Origin: Mauremys mutica
Taxonomy: Eukaryota > Chordata > Testudines > Geoemydidae
DNA: 64,000 bases
Assembly: GCF_020497125.1 (NCBI RefSeq)
Contig: NC_059075.1
Coordinates: 44,180,003-44,244,002, forward strand
Reading direction: 5' to 3'
The notes under the pieces were generated by a model, which was given only the letters and a program-made list of their open reading frames with translations, was not told where the DNA came from and did no database searches. Made by a program: the position numbers and the translations under genes. Below are positions 1 to 11,870 of the stretch, piece after piece. Position 1 is the stretch's first letter, and each line of letters starts with the position of its first letter.

Positions 1-2650
1 CATCTAGTTACATGGGGAGGCTGTCAGGATTAAGGAACATCTACTGAATAATTAGAATTACCGATGAGCCCCAGCTGGATCACTGGACCCAGACTCCCCC
101 AAACTTTGGGGAAAAATCTACAGGTAACTCTGTTGCACAACTACCAAATGCAGACACCTCCTGGCCTAGATTTGGGGCTGGCATCCATGGAGTTGTTCGT
201 CTCCCCTGCACCACAAGCAAGCCCTGAACTGTGGCAAAGAATTGGTGGTGGAACAAAAGGGAGTGTGAGATGAAGGACTGAGAGCGGGCGTGTATAAGTC
301 TTACAGCGTGAGTGAGGATGACAACTGGGGAGGCAGAAAGGAGGATGGGGAAAGAGAGAAGCATAGAAATATGGGGAAGTAATGGACAGCCTTACTCTCT
401 TCCACTGCCAAACTCTCCTAACCATTCCCCGCCTGCTCAAAAAATCCACATTCTAGAGATTTTCTCTTATATTTTTAGGTCATCCTAATTTGCAAAGGCT
501 GACTCCGATTTTGCTTTTGCCCCAGTGATCTCAGTTCATACTCCAGTTGCACAGCGTGGCATGCCAATAAAAACGACACACTGCTACTAATATTTCTTGC
601 TAACAGCCGTGTGAATAAAATGGAAGTGCACTTAACTGTCCTTGAATGAGTTTGCTTGCACACATAGAATGAGTATTATTTGGATTATTTTTCAATTTAA
701 TTTGAAATCCCTTTTGTTCTAAATTTATATTTAGTCTATCTTGCACTTACAAGCCATCTGAAATGAACTGATCTAAAAATATCCAAACTCTTTCTTTTAA
801 AACATTTTAAATTACAAAACTGCTGTCTAGTGCATGAAGTGTTTTATTTTTGAAATTAGGCAGATAAGAATGTTGGAAATAATAGATGGTTAATTAAGTC
901 TGTTTTGGCAGACTCATCATCAGATTGCTTGCACTATTATTTAAATACTAGACTAAGTATAAAAAATGTTGAACTTGCTCATGTTAACAGTCTGCCTAAT
1001 ATGAATACAATTATGAATTTATAGAAGTTGTGCCAGCAGGGTCTGACAGAGTAGTGGTTGCAAAATCTCTCAAACTTCTAACATTCCATATCAACTCAAT
1101 TTTGAGGCTGAAATTTTCCATGCTTAGAGCTTGCCAAAAGGTCAGCTGCAAAGTAAGAATAGAAGCAGTTTAAGAAAGTGGTGTTAGTTGCTCATGGAGT
1201 TGCTGTAGTTTATAAATTCTGTGTAGTTAGCCCTAGGAGAAGGAGGTAACAAGGGCCACTTGAGAAACTGTTGGCATTTGCAACAGCAAGAATACTGAGC
1301 CCTGATACAGCTAACCCTGTGGTGCTGGTGTCTTAGGTTGCAGAGACCTGTGCATCAGAAAGCCTAACTGATGCTGGAGGCTGTGCAGAAAGAGGGATTA
1401 TGGTGGTGCAGTATGTGGGTACCTGTGACTTCAGGGCCACCAGGAGGGCTGCAGCTATACAGAGCATCCCCAAAAAATAGCAGGGTAGTTCAGAGACAGA
1501 TGACACAGTCAAGATGTGCATGGATGAGTTGATTTAATGCACTCCCAAGTCAGCCTCCACTAGCAAAGTTCTCCTGCAGTCCAGTCCCAAGTTATACTTC
1601 CCACTCCTGGTGGAAAACCTGGGAAGGGTAGTAATATACACCTCCTGCCATCTCCACACCAGGAGTTGAAATCAACCTGTGCTTCAAATTACCTTTCCGT
1701 AAAATACATATAACAGTACTTAACTACCCTATAGGGCTGTCATGAGACTTTAGACCTTACTATAATAGCCCTGATGCTTGGGTCAGCTTGGGCTGCTTTG
1801 CAGTACTAGAAACCAGTTTAACTGGCGTCATAAGGATTCTCTTTATGTAAAGCAAATCCCCAGGTGGCATAGAACCTGTGTTGGACCTGAAAGTCTGCCT
1901 GCTCCTGATCCTCAGAATAGTGGGTATTCCAGGAGGAAAGACGTGATAGCTAGAATGTCCTTGCCTTGGTGATCCCGTCTGACAAAATAACATGTTGGAG
2001 CCTGGGGTAGATGGGCAGTCTGTTCCCAGAGAATTAGCAGATCCCCAGCCAATGCCAAGATCACAGCAGCATGTAAATGGTTTAAAATAATCTCTGCAGC
2101 CCCATCCTCAACTGGCCTGGTCATATGTCACCCAGCGTAGATGAGCTAACCCATATATAAAATATATTTACTCTGCATATAGTTTTCTTGGAGAAGTCTT
2201 GGTTTTATTACTGGCTGAATTTAGACAGGCCTTACTGCTCTTTGCAATTTCTTGCTATCAAGGGAAATATTTTGTGGATTAAAGATGGCATGTTGGGTGA
2301 ATGCTATGATGCCAAGTAAAAAGTGACTAATGTAACGGTGAAGGCAGGCAAGGAAAAGCACTGATTTGCTCCTGAAAGGTGAATTGAGCTGCTTCTAACT
2401 TTGAAGATAGACTCCCTCCCCAAATGTGACATTTGTTGTCCAATTTTCTGCTGATATTCTGAGTCATCAGTGACAGTTCTCTGCTCTAAATACTGTCAAT
2501 CCTGAAAGGCATTTTGACTGAGGAAAATAACAGAATGTCAGTTAAAAAAAGAGTAAAGCTCCCATATCACTTATCATGAGCAACATTTGGAAAAAATCCA
2601 GCTATTTCAAAATATACTTACTAAAGACTGGAGTTTAAAGACTGAAGACT
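1..2650. other. unannotated AT-rich DNA
   Basis: No repeat family, RNA gene or exon was recognised here. Open frames are all about 100 codons or shorter, overlap on both strands and show no domain, so they look like chance ORFs. A host exon short enough to escape inspection by eye cannot be excluded. Confidence 0.4.
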
Positions 2651-2659
2651 ATATCCTCA

Positions 2660-2738
2660 ACTAGTGTAAATCAGAGTGGCTCCCTTGACTTCACTGGAGC
2701 TATGCTGACTTGCACCAGCTAAGAATCTGGCCTTAAGG
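2660..2738. repeat. ancient palindromic interspersed repeat (candidate)
   Basis: The stretch reads from agtgtaaatcagagtggc to ttgcaccagctaagaatctg around a centre of the type cttgacttcactggagc. The arms are imperfect inverted copies, and the same style recurs near 8.2, 41.6, 49.7 and 53.1 kb. It looks like a very old MITE-like family. The assignment rests on pattern only. Confidence 0.35.
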
Positions 2739-3135
2739 TCTAAAAAGAAAGTCTACTCATCATTGAGATTTCAGAATACTTCTTGGCAAATGCTGGAATT
2801 CCATTAACTCTGTCCTTTGCAGTTTACCTAATCTTTAAATTCATATAAAATGAAATCAGGCTGGCCATTTCCTGTGGGAGAATGAGTAAATTTAAAGTGT
2901 GGATTTCCAATATTCATAAGACAGTTTTGCCCCTAGCAGATAAATCTAAACCTTTCAGTTGTGCTCAGAAGGGACTAATATTCAGAAAGGATGAAGAGGC
3001 AATGTATGCCAACCATAGCTCTGATAATTTACAGTATATCTACAAACAGTTTAATGTGATTTAAAATATTTCTCCTTCAGCTGCTTTTCAATATTAAACA
3101 GAAAGTTACTAGTTTTGAAAACTCTCCAGAGATGA

Positions 3136-3640
3136 ATGTAAGCTGGTCTGGTCCGGTTTGCCATGCCAGCAAGAGCCAGTACGCTGTGCCGGACCACACC
3201 GGCTTCTCCAGTGGTGATTTAAAGGGCCCAGGGCTCCAGCCCCTGCGGGGAGCCTTGGGCCCTTTAAATCACTGCTAGAGCTCTGACAGCTGGGCTTGGG
3301 TGGGGATTTAAAGGGCCCAGAGCTCTGGCCCCTACAGGGAGCCCCGGGCCCTTTAAAGCACCACCCGAGCCCTGCCACTCCAGGGTAGCAGCGGCAGGCC
3401 CGGAACTCTGCGGCGGCTGGAGCCCTGGGTCCTTTAATTTGCCCCTGAGTCCCGGGGCTCCCAACCGCCTCTGCAGCTGATAGATCTGGGGTGATTTAAA
3501 GGCCCTGGGGCTCCCAGCCACAGCTGGAGCCCCAGGGCCTTTAAATCTTGAAAGACCCTGCCTCTTCTGGTTGAGGCCACGCCCCCCGCTCAGGACTCCA
3601 GTGTATCCTTTAAGTTACTTTCACCCCTGAAACTCTCTCA
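3136..3640. repeat. GC-rich interspersed repeat with recurring gatttaaagggccc modules
   Basis: Inside AT-rich surroundings this block is strongly GC-rich. It repeats modules of the type gatttaaagggcccagggc and its reverse complement gggccctttaaatc, so much of it can fold on itself. Similar modules occur in the element at 10803-11141. It resembles non-autonomous DNA-transposon-type repeats of turtles. Termini and target duplication were not resolved, and overlapping ORFs on the - strand are repeat translations, not genes. Confidence 0.5.
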
Positions 3641-4371
3641 TTACAAAGTGCACACCCCAGTTCGGAACAAGAGAGCCCTTTAAAGACACCCACCCATTTT
3701 GCCATATTGATTTCTGTTTATGTACAGTTTTAGGGAAAAAACATGCTTTCTGATATACTTGCAGCCAACTTCCTTTTAAAACTGGTAGTGTATTTTTCTT
3801 GCAGTACATAAACTATTTCTGTTACAATTTCTTTTAAAACGTTGACTTACAGTTTTGGGGGCACATTTTTCCAGACCTAGATCAAACAATATTTTACCTA
3901 ATCAATCCCATTGATTTCAGAATAATGTAATGTCCTGAATAGGGGTGGCAGAATCTGTCCCTTAATGATTTCTGCAAATATGTTTGCACGCAAGCACTGT
4001 AGCGATAAGCATGTTATAAATGCCTCGATAGCGAATTATGCAGCCAACAATACATTTCTGTTCAACACAATCATAACTTTATCAAGCTGAAGCACCCTTT
4101 CCTTCCATACCCAAATTCAAACACTGATTCTTCCAAACTGGAAGGTAAAAGACCACTTTGTGTGTTTATACAGCTCTGATCTTGATAGGCATTTCTGTGT
4201 GCCGGAATAAAAGTATCAAATAATAATATATCATAAATTTAAAAAGTGGACATTTGAGTGATCCAAAATTGGATCTCTTTCGAATTTCAGAAGGGCAAGA
4301 TTCTAGGGTGGGCGTCGGAAAGGCCAAATCTCATTAACTTTTCATTTTTCCAATGGGAGTTGGGTGGTTAC

Positions 4372-4696
4372 CAGGGGCGGCTCCAGGCCCCAGCACGCCA
4401 AGCACGTGCTTGGGGTGGCATGCTGCAGGGGGCACTCTGCCGGTCACCGGGAGGGCGGCAGGCGGCTCTGGTAGACCTCCCGCAGGCGTCCCTGCGGAGG
4501 GTCCGCTGGTCCCGTGGCTTCGGTGGAACATCCGCAGGCACACCTGCGGGAGGTCCACTGGAGCCGCGGGACCAGCGGACCCTCTGCAGGCACGTCTGCG
4601 GGAGGTCCACTGGAGCCGCGGGACCGGCGACCGGCAGAGTGCCCCCCGCGGCGTGCCGCCGTGCTTGGGGCAGTGAAATGGCTATAGCCGCCCCTG
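4372..4696. mobile_element. non-autonomous hAT-type element with exact 8-bp TSD
   Basis: The element begins caggggcggctccaggc and ends ctatagccgcccctg, so its tips are inverted copies (caggggcggct against agccgcccctg). The 8-bp gtggttac is present at 4364-4371 and again at 4697-4704, the target duplication expected of hAT transposases. The interior is GC-rich and contains repeated inverted units around cctgcgggaggtccactgg. There is no transposase, so it must have been moved in trans. The 151-aa and 107-aa ORFs crossing it are fortuitous. Confidence 0.88.
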
Positions 4697-4704
4697 GTGG
4701 TTAC

Positions 4705-6451
4705 ATCCCCTAAGCACCTTTGAGAAGCCCAGCTCTAGTCTTCATCGCCTAACCTGTTTCTATGGTTCTAGGTCAGATCCAAAACCAGAAGAAGTGTGGT
4801 TCATATTTGGATGCACTTCAAATTGTTTGAGAATGGCCATTCTTCCCAAGATGGCAGAGATCCTTATGAGAATAGCTGGTCTTTCGGGATTTTCTCCATT
4901 TTTCAACAAATCTTATGATAACACTCAGAAAATTTTTGGTATCATCAGACTCCAGCTGACTGTATACCTCATTCATCCTCGAACAGGGGCTAACCCTGGT
5001 CAAGATCCAAACCCTGCCTCTTCAGCTGATCTCTCATTAATATAATATAGTCTTCAAAACAAAACATTGAGTAATGTGCCAATAGTTCCCATTGGTTTTA
5101 ATAGTTTTAATTGGTGTAAAATATTAATATGTATAAGAATAGCAGAATCTGGTGCTTTCTGTAATTAAAGACTAAGTTACATCACCTGAAGTCCCCTAAG
5201 TCTATATGTCTACATAAAGAAATCCATTTGATATATATGCATTAAACAGTCTTCACCTCAGTGAAATATGAATTACAATAGTTGCAGTCCTTCAGTGTTA
5301 CATTCTTGACATTCAACAGCTATTTTAAAACTCTGCTTTGTTCCTACCAACTACCTCATTTGAAAATTTGAACTATATGTAGAAATAATATGTTTTGCAA
5401 AGATAAATTCGATATAACATAATCTGTATTACAGATACATACAATTGTTATGATATTAAAAGGGTCCACATCAAATGTGAAATTAACTGATTTGAATATG
5501 AAAATATGAATTCAGTTGCAGGTTTTTTGTTTGCTAAATGTTGTGGTTTTACAATCCCATTTCCTTTATTATAAATTATTTTTTTCCCCTTGGTTGTGTG
5601 AAAGCAACAGAAGCAAGAAGGGAAACTGACAGACTGAATGGCTAGGGAGAAGAAAACGAATACGCTGACCTCATATAGTACTCTGAAATGCACAGAGGTA
5701 ACAAACTGGAAAAAAACCAGAGGAAAATGTATTTTTTTCTCTAATGTTTTTCAGTTATAATTCTTTTAGGCCTTACTTTTAACAGTAATAAGTAAAACAT
5801 TTTCAGAAAAAAGTGGTGTTTTTTTTTTAAATTGAATACCTTTTAAAATAAAATGGTACTTGGATATAGTGGAACTCAGTGAATACTGACATCCTGAATT
5901 GTTTCATGCAATGCCATATGAAAATTGCAGTGCCACTTACAGGAAAGCCCCTGTTACAGAGAAGTTGATAAAGTATTCCGTGTACTGTCCTGCCATGCAT
6001 TTGAAATATCTACAAAACCTGTTTAAATGACAGCAGCTGAGCAATTAACAATACCTGTTACATTATGCATGATTCTTGTCTCCTAATGCGAAGAATCAAC
6101 TGCAGTGTTCCATTAGTGATTTTCAATTTGCTGCTAAGCTTTGCAATTGATTGGTGTTATTTGAGTTAATCTACAAAGCAATGAGGGAGGAAAAAGTCCC
6201 CCTCCCATCCAAAAGAAATCCCTTACTACAGGGGGAAAGATACCCTTTCTTTTAGCAGCCAGGAGGAGTGTAATAGGCTAGAGAGTTTGGCCAGTGAAAG
6301 AGAGTCTTCTATTTCCAGTAACCAGTGCAGGGTGGAAAAACCATTCCTTCCCAGCTGCCAGAAGGATGGCAGATCTCAGTTGCCCCACTCAGTTTCAGCT
6401 ATCATTTGAGAAGATGCATTTCATGATGTAAGGGATGGACAAAGATAGCAT
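4705..6451. other. unannotated AT-rich DNA
   Basis: No recognisable gene or repeat. Short ORFs on both strands have no features suggesting coding function. Confidence 0.4.
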
Positions 6452-7445
6452 CATAGAATTGTAGGATTGGAAGGGACCTCAAGAGGTCATCTAGTTCAGT
6501 CTCTTGAACTCATGGCAGAAGTAGTGTGCCAAGTCTTGATTTATTCACTCTAATTTTAAAGTTTTGCGTGCCAGTAATACATTTTAACATTTTTAGAAGA
6601 TCTCTTTCTATAAGTCTATAATATATAACTAAGCTATTGCTGTATGTAAAGTAAATAAGGTTTTTAAAATGTTTAAGAAGCTTCATTTAAAATTAAATTA
6701 AAATGCAGAGCCCCCCAGATTGATGGCCAGGAGCCAGGCAGTGTGAGTGCCACTAAAATCAGCTCGCATGCCATAGGTTGCCTACCCCTGATCTAGACCA
6801 TCTCTGACAGGTATTTGTCTAATCTGCTCTGAAAAACCTCCAGTGAAAGACATTCCACAACATCCTTAGGCAATTTATTCCAGTGCTTAACCACCCTGAC
6901 AGTTAGGAAGTTTTTTCTAATGTCCAACCTAAACCGCCCTCGCTGCAATTTAAGTTCATTGCTTCTTTTCCTGTCCTCAGAGGTTAAGGGGAACAATTTT
7001 TCTCCCTCCTCCTTGTAATAATCTTTTATGTACTTGAAAACTGTTATCATGCCACCTTTCAGTCTTCTCTTCTCCAGACTAAACAAACCCATTTTTTCAA
7101 TCTTCCCTCATAGGTCATGTTTTCTGGACCTTTAATCATTTTTGTTACTCTTCTCTGGACTTTCTCCAATTTTTCCACATCTTTCCTGAAATGTGGCACC
7201 TAGAACTGGACATAGTACTCCAGGTGAGGCCTAATCAGCACAGAGTAGAGCAGAAGAATTACTTCTTGTGTTTTGCTTACAACACTTTTGCTAATACATC
7301 CCAGAATGTTTGCTTTTTTTTTTTCAACAGTATTACACTGTTCACACATATGTAGCTTGTGATCCACTATGATGTCCAGATCCCTTTCTGCAGGACTCCT
7401 TCCTAGGCAGTCATTTCCCATTTCCTATGTGTGCAACTAATTGAT
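6452..7445 (-). mobile_element. CR1 LINE, 5'-truncated, ORF2 C-terminus, interrupted
   Basis: On the - strand the end of a CR1 ORF2 is readable in two frames. 7421-7200 matches the segment after the reverse-transcriptase core (SPAERDLDIIVDHKL, then VILLLYSVLIRPHLEY). After a frame break, 7092-6793 gives the extreme C-terminus (GLFSLEKRRLKGGMI, KNFLTVRVVKHWNKLP, RLDKYLSEMV). The 3' UTR ends at the + strand text catagaattgtaggattgg, the reverse complement of the usual CR1 tail. A 275-bp foreign segment (6516-6790) separates the coding part from the tail. Frame breaks make it a dead copy. Confidence 0.9.
6516..6790. mobile_element. hAT-type element fragment inserted in the CR1
   Basis: The right end reads gccataggttgcctacccctg, the reverse complement of a hAT tip (caggggtaggcaacctatggc) that also starts the complete element at 11537. 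The left side starts at cagaagtagtgtgcc without the matching tip, so about 20 terminal bases are missing. The CR1 sequence resumes at once on both sides, which shows insertion into the LINE. No target duplication can be read because of the terminal loss. Confidence 0.7.
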
Positions 7446-7717
7446 GGAGTTCAGTTCACTTTTTGCTTGGCCTGATGGTGGCATCCCTATGTCTGAACTC
7501 CACTTATGTGGTGGTGCTGACGACAAACTTCAGCAAAAGCCACTTAGAGGGCTTAACATATATTTTAATATCAAGCCATTATGGTGGCTGAATCCAGAAG
7601 TCTTTTTTTTTAAAGTGGTAAAAAGTCAGCAAAGCAGAGGTAGGGAGAAGGGAAGTCCACAGTTAAAAGAAACTTCTCTGCACTAAAGAAAATGTATGAT
7701 GGCTGTTGTTTCACCTT

Positions 7718-7905
7718 GGGGAAGGATAGCTCAGTGGTTTGAGCATTGGCCTGCTAAACCTAGGGTTATGAGTTCAATCCTTGAGGGGGCCACTTAGGGA
7801 TCTGGGGCAAAAATTGGTCCTGCTAGTGAAGGCAGGGGGTTGGACTCAATGACCTTTCAAGGTCCTTTCCAGTTCTAGGAGATTGGTATATCTCCAATTA
7901 TTACC
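7718..7905 (+). mobile_element. tRNA-derived SINE with CR1-like tail
   Basis: The 5' part is tRNA-like: an A box in ggatagctcagtggtttgag (from 7724) and a B box in gagttcaatcc (7770-7780), 35-40 bp apart as expected for a Pol III internal promoter. The 3' part (about 7838-7875) carries ggttggactcaatgacc and tcaaggtcctttccag, the same words that end CR1 copies here, so CR1 reverse transcriptase is the probable partner. This architecture is that of the turtle Pol III SINE. It is non-coding, and activity cannot be judged from one copy. Confidence 0.88.
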
Positions 7906-8194
7906 TTTTTTTATTACCTTACCTTCATGGACAGGCATCTGTTCCAATACCTATAGCTGAGTTTCAGGATAGGTAGGCTCTGAATAATCACTTGCTCTAT
8001 GCTAATATTTATCCATCTTAGCAGAACATCAAAGCTGGATATGAGACCAGCAATACCACTTTGAGGTAAAAGTCTGAGTCCGTAGCTACACGCTTACACA
8101 ATGGGTTCTGCCCCACATCTACCCCCACCCGCAGCGGAAGAGGGTAACATTGTTTAGGCTTTTTGAGCCAAATCCTAAAATGTGCTTTACACCA
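7906..8194. other. unannotated DNA
   Basis: No gene or repeat recognised between the SINE and the next ancient repeat. Confidence 0.4.
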
Positions 8195-8335
8195 GCAAAA
8201 GCCATTGGGCCTAGTTCTCCCCTCTTACTGATTTTTAAACTGGATAATGCCACTGAGTTCAATAGCGCAACTCCTGATTTACACCAATGTAAAAGAAAAC
8301 AGGATTGGTGCCTTTGACTTCAGTGCTCAGATCCC
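8195..8335. repeat. ancient palindromic interspersed repeat (candidate)
   Basis: The stretch runs from gggcctagttctcccctctt to actcctgatttacaccaatg with a centre resembling ccactgagttcaatagcg. The arms are weakly complementary, in the same style as the other ancient palindromic repeats of this window. It is much diverged and no duplication is visible. Confidence 0.35.
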
Positions 8336-8631
8336 CTTCAGATGTATGGGTCTGTATGTGGACACAAAATCACTCCGTGTGTGTGTGTGTGTGAGCTATA
8401 ACATGGAGGTATAGAGGAAAAAACTTGTATTGCTGGTGAAAAAAATCATGATTTCATCAGATTCATAAAAGGCCAGATTACAATATTACTCCTCAGCATT
8501 TTTACTCTGCAAGTAGGTGTCAGTTTTGGGGGTGGAAGGGACTACTCATGGACTAAGGTTTTGATCCTGACTTAAGAACTGAGGCCCTGAACTAGCAATC
8601 AGATCTATGTGAGTGGGCCCTTGTGCTCATA

Positions 8632-8757
8632 CTAGGGTTGCCAACTCTCCAGGACTGTCCTGCAGTCTCTAGGAATTGAAGATTAATCATTAACTAAAGG
8701 TTTATGTCATGTGATGAAACTCCCAGGAATACAGCCAACCAAAATTGGCAACCTTAG
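8632..8757. mobile_element. short palindromic MITE-like element
   Basis: It starts ctagggttgccaactctcc and ends ccaaaattggcaaccttag. The 12-base tips are inverted copies with one mismatch (ctagggttgcca against tggcaaccttag). The flanks ctcata and cttata may be a degraded duplication. There is no coding capacity. Confidence 0.6.
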
Positions 8758-10308
8758 CTTATACAGAGCTTCAATCAATGTAATGGGGGACTCTGCAGGT
8801 GCGAAAGTCCTCCTGCATGTATCCGATTGCAAGTCTGGGGCCTAAGGTGTGAATAAAGGTGACAAAAATGGGTCAAAAGCAAATAACGTAGTATATTCTA
8901 CTGTGTAAAAAGTCTGAGGTTTTATCCAATAGAAACCACTTTTTATCTGAGCCACCTGCCCTACTTCTATCTTCACTAGCTTGAAAAACCGTTTTTGCTC
9001 ATGTAAATGAATTTTGACTATTTATATTTACTAAAATTATGGAACTTGGCAAAACAAACAATTTTTGCAAAAATAATTGGAATCTAATGTGTTGCAGGGG
9101 TACTGAGTTCGCCAATTATTTTAATCATGGTCGGGGCTAAGAGATTTTTGAAATGCAGAAGGCGTTTTAAAGCACCTAGAACCTGGTACAGACAATTGCA
9201 TATGGATGAAGATTTGAAATAGACAAAGTGACAATGTCATAAAGTAGTCAGTTCAGCTGAAAAATACTCCTGTTTAATATCCAATACTGCTCTTCTGAAA
9301 TCTCAAAGTAGAAACATGTTACTGAAATATAGAATTTATTACTAATAATACAATATTATTGTATGTCACCTAAAGTCACTAAAAAGAAAAGGGAATAGCA
9401 ACTTGGAGACCATTTTAAAATGAGTAATTAAAGAGATGTTTCCGAGAGGGATAAGTTTGTGATAACAAAATCAAAATATTTGATCAAAGAGAAAATAGGT
9501 AGGAAGAGCAGAAAAATAACTCATGTCCTATTTACTCTGGGGGAAAAAAATCTCAGTGTGTTCAATAGCTGATATTATCTGGCATTGAATCTGATTAATC
9601 ATAGTAAAATATTCAGTATTATTTTTAAAGAAATGAGTTATAGAATACAAAGAAATGACTTTTGAAGCTGGCCACTGCTTACTACTGGAATGCCTGCTGC
9701 TGACGAGCAAGGTTACTTAGCAACACTGGACCACAAAGCAGTCTCCTGGAGTGACTTGTAAAGAGAAATGGTACAATTTATAAATTGCAACCACAACAGA
9801 TACGTATTTGGATCATGAGCCATTGTTTAGTTCTTCTCTTAAGATCACACTTTCTTTTAAAATAGATATTTTGTTTTCTTGCTCAATTTAGCTACCCAAT
9901 GCAGGGGATGTACTTCTTTGCTCCAAATAGGCTATTTATAGAGAAGAAGTGGTTTCTATGGATGGTAGAGATGCATTAAGTGGAGTTTTGAACTTAGATT
10001 AACATCATGGACTATATTTTCAACTGGCCTTCACACTTGCTCCCACACTATTTGCACACTAATTCCTTTGCCCAGGCAGAATAGCACATTTGTGTGCAGT
10101 ATCTATTGTGCCTGCAAGTATAGCAGGCTCAGTTTATAGGATGACTAAAAATCTGGCCCTATCAGTTTGACACTTGTTGGGAAAGCCACATTTGTTAAAG
10201 TTTTGAGCTTGGCTTTTGGTTAGATCTTTTCTAAAGCTTTCTATTCACATCTGAGTCTAAGTCAAGGTGATGATCTTCAAAGCACCAAATAGTCTGAGAG
10301 ATTTTCTC
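8758..10308. other. unannotated AT-rich DNA
   Basis: Nothing recognisable. A 60-aa ORF at 9528-9710 (-) has no features. Confidence 0.4.
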
Positions 10309-10316
10309 ACCATATA

Positions 10317-10580
10317 CAGGGCTGGCTCCAGGCACCAGCACAGGAAGCAGGTGCTTGGGGCGGCCAATGGAAAGGGGCGGCATGTCCGTGTCTTCAGTGG
10401 CAATTCAGTGGCGGGTCCCTCAGTCCCTCTCACAGGGAAGGACTGATCGCCAAATTGCCACTGAAGAATGAAACAGCACGGTAGAGCTGCCACTGAAGTG
10501 CCACCGATCGCGGCTTAATCTTTTTTTTTTTTTTTAATTCTTTGCTGCTTGGGGTGGCAAAAAAGCTGGAGCTGGCCCTG
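10317..10580. mobile_element. non-autonomous hAT-type element with exact 8-bp TSD
   Basis: Tips are cagggctggctccaggc and gctggagctggccctg, inverted copies of one another. The octamer accatata occurs at 10309-10316 and at 10581-10588. The interior contains complementary words around cttcagtggcaattcag and gccactgaagaatg, and a T-rich run near 10520. It belongs to the same loose group as 4372-4696 (the shared tip word ggctccaggc). No coding sequence. Confidence 0.88.
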
Positions 10581-10802
10581 ACCATATAGTGTCTTTCTGC
10601 TGTGCCCATTTGTTCAACTGGTGCTACTTGCAGGGACTGTTTGATTGTGTGTGTGTTTGTTTGTTTGAAAAGTGTGAATTGGGAGTGCTTTGTTCCAGGT
10701 GGGCCTTGAGTGGTTGATTGGAGGGAAGGCTTTGAGCCAGGGCAACTGCTTTGAGTCAGCAGCCTTCAGGGATTAAAGTAACTTAAATGACTTACTGGTA
10801 TG

Positions 10803-11141
10803 CAGGGTGGCTGGGGTCCTGGGCAAGGTGGGGGTGGGTGGCTCTGGGCCCCAGAAGGGGTGGGACCTTGGGCAGAAGGGGAGGGGCTGGGCCAAAATGC
10901 CCCCAGCCAGCCCTTGAGCGCTGCCTGGCCTGCGCCACCTGGGGCTTCGGCAGCAATTTCAAGGGTCCAGAGCTCTGGCCGCAGGCATGGCAGCGGCAGT
11001 GGTAGCTGGGAGCCCCGGGCCCTTTAAATCACCCCTGGAGCCCTGGGGTAGCAGAAGCAGGGGCTGGTAGCCTGGGGCCCTTTTAAATCTCTGGGCCCCA
11101 GGGCAGCTGCCCCTTTTGCCCTGCCCCCGCCAGCGGCCCTG
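10803..11141. mobile_element. GC-rich hAT-type element, degraded 8-bp TSD
   Basis: Tips are cagggtggctggggtcctg and cgccagcggccctg. Flanks ctggtatg (10795-10802) and ctggtaca (11142-11149) agree at six of eight positions, as expected for an old hAT duplication. The interior carries the gggccctttaaatc modules seen at 3.1-3.6 kb. The overlapping ORFs at 10787 and 10800 are repeat translations. It directly abuts the CR1 tail that follows. Confidence 0.65.
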
Positions 11142-11149
11142 CTGGTACA

Positions 11150-11528
11150 GTTAGTTTGAAAGAGGATGGATCTAGGCTGTTCTCAGTGGTGGAAGATGAC
11201 AGAACAAGGAGCAATAATCTCAAGTTGCAGTGCAGGAAGTCTAGGTTGGATATTAGGAAAAACTATTTCACTAGGAGAGTGGTGAAGCAGTGCAATGAGT
11301 TACCTAGGGAGGTGGTGGAATCTCTATTCTTAGAAAAAGCAACAAAGAATCCTGTGGCACCTTATAGACTAACAGACGTTTTGCCTCTATTCTTAGAGGT
11401 TTTTAAAGCCTGGCTTGACAAAGCCCTGGCTGGGATGATTTAATTGGGGATGGTCCTGCTTTGAGCAGGGGGTTGGACTAGATCACCTCCTGAGGTCTCT
11501 TCCAACCCTAATCGTCTATGATTCTATG
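11150..11528 (+). mobile_element. CR1 LINE 3' end (ORF2 C-terminus and tail)
   Basis: The + frame gives a CR1 ORF2 C-terminus ([18 protein letters not shown], then [15 protein letters not shown], ending [12 protein letters not shown] at 11443), followed by the tail ggttggactagatcacctcc and the terminal attctatgat repeat. Residues [15 protein letters not shown] are not CR1: they translate a 50-bp Penelope scrap inserted in the frame. The copy is strongly 5'-truncated, and a hAT element sits at its very end (11537). Confidence 0.9.
11335..11384 (-). mobile_element. 50-bp Penelope-like 3' fragment with 13-bp TSD
   Basis: The 50 bases contain caaagaatcctgtggcacct and tatagactaacagacgtttt, near-identical to 58900-58940 in the 3' region of the Penelope element at the far end of the window. 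The 13-bp ctctattcttaga occurs just before (11322-11334) and just after (11385-11397), so this is a genuine, extremely truncated retrotransposition event. Relative to the element it is oriented on -, and it stops short of the outermost part of the 3' end. Confidence 0.88.
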
Positions 11529-11536
11529 ATATAGCC

Positions 11537-11870
11537 CAGGGGTCGGCAACCTTTGGCATGTGGCTTGCCAGGGTAAGCACCCTGGCGGGCTGGGCTGGTT
11601 AGTTTACCTGCCACGTCTGCAGGTTTGGCTGATCGCAGGTTGCACTGGCCGCGGTTCGCCGTCCCAGGCCAATGTGGGCTGCGGGAAGCGGTGCGGGCCG
11701 AGGGATGTGCTGGCCGCTGCTTCCGCCGCCCTCATTGACCTGGGACGGCAAACCGCGGCCAGTGGGAGACATGATCGGCTGAACCTGCAGATGCAGCAGG
11801 TAAACAAACTGGCCTAGCCCACCAGGGTGCTTACCCTGGCAAGCCGTGTGCCAAAGGTTGCTGATCCCTG
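11537..11870. mobile_element. complete hAT MITE with exact 8-bp TSD
   Basis: Begins caggggtcggcaacctttgg and ends ccaaaggttgctgatccctg, with inverted repeats continuing inward (ccagggtaagcaccctggcg against accagggtgcttaccctgg) and again around the centre (gccgcggttcgccgtcccag against ctgggacggcaaaccgcggc). The octamer atatagcc lies at 11529-11536 and 11871-11878. The insertion is at the end of the CR1 tail. Two overlapping ORFs (11560, 11604) are by-products of the palindrome. Confidence 0.93.

Noticed and set aside
4258..4713. 151-codon + frame and overlapping frames
   Set aside because: They lie within a GC-rich hAT-type element with exact duplications, and all frames there are open because of composition and internal repeats.
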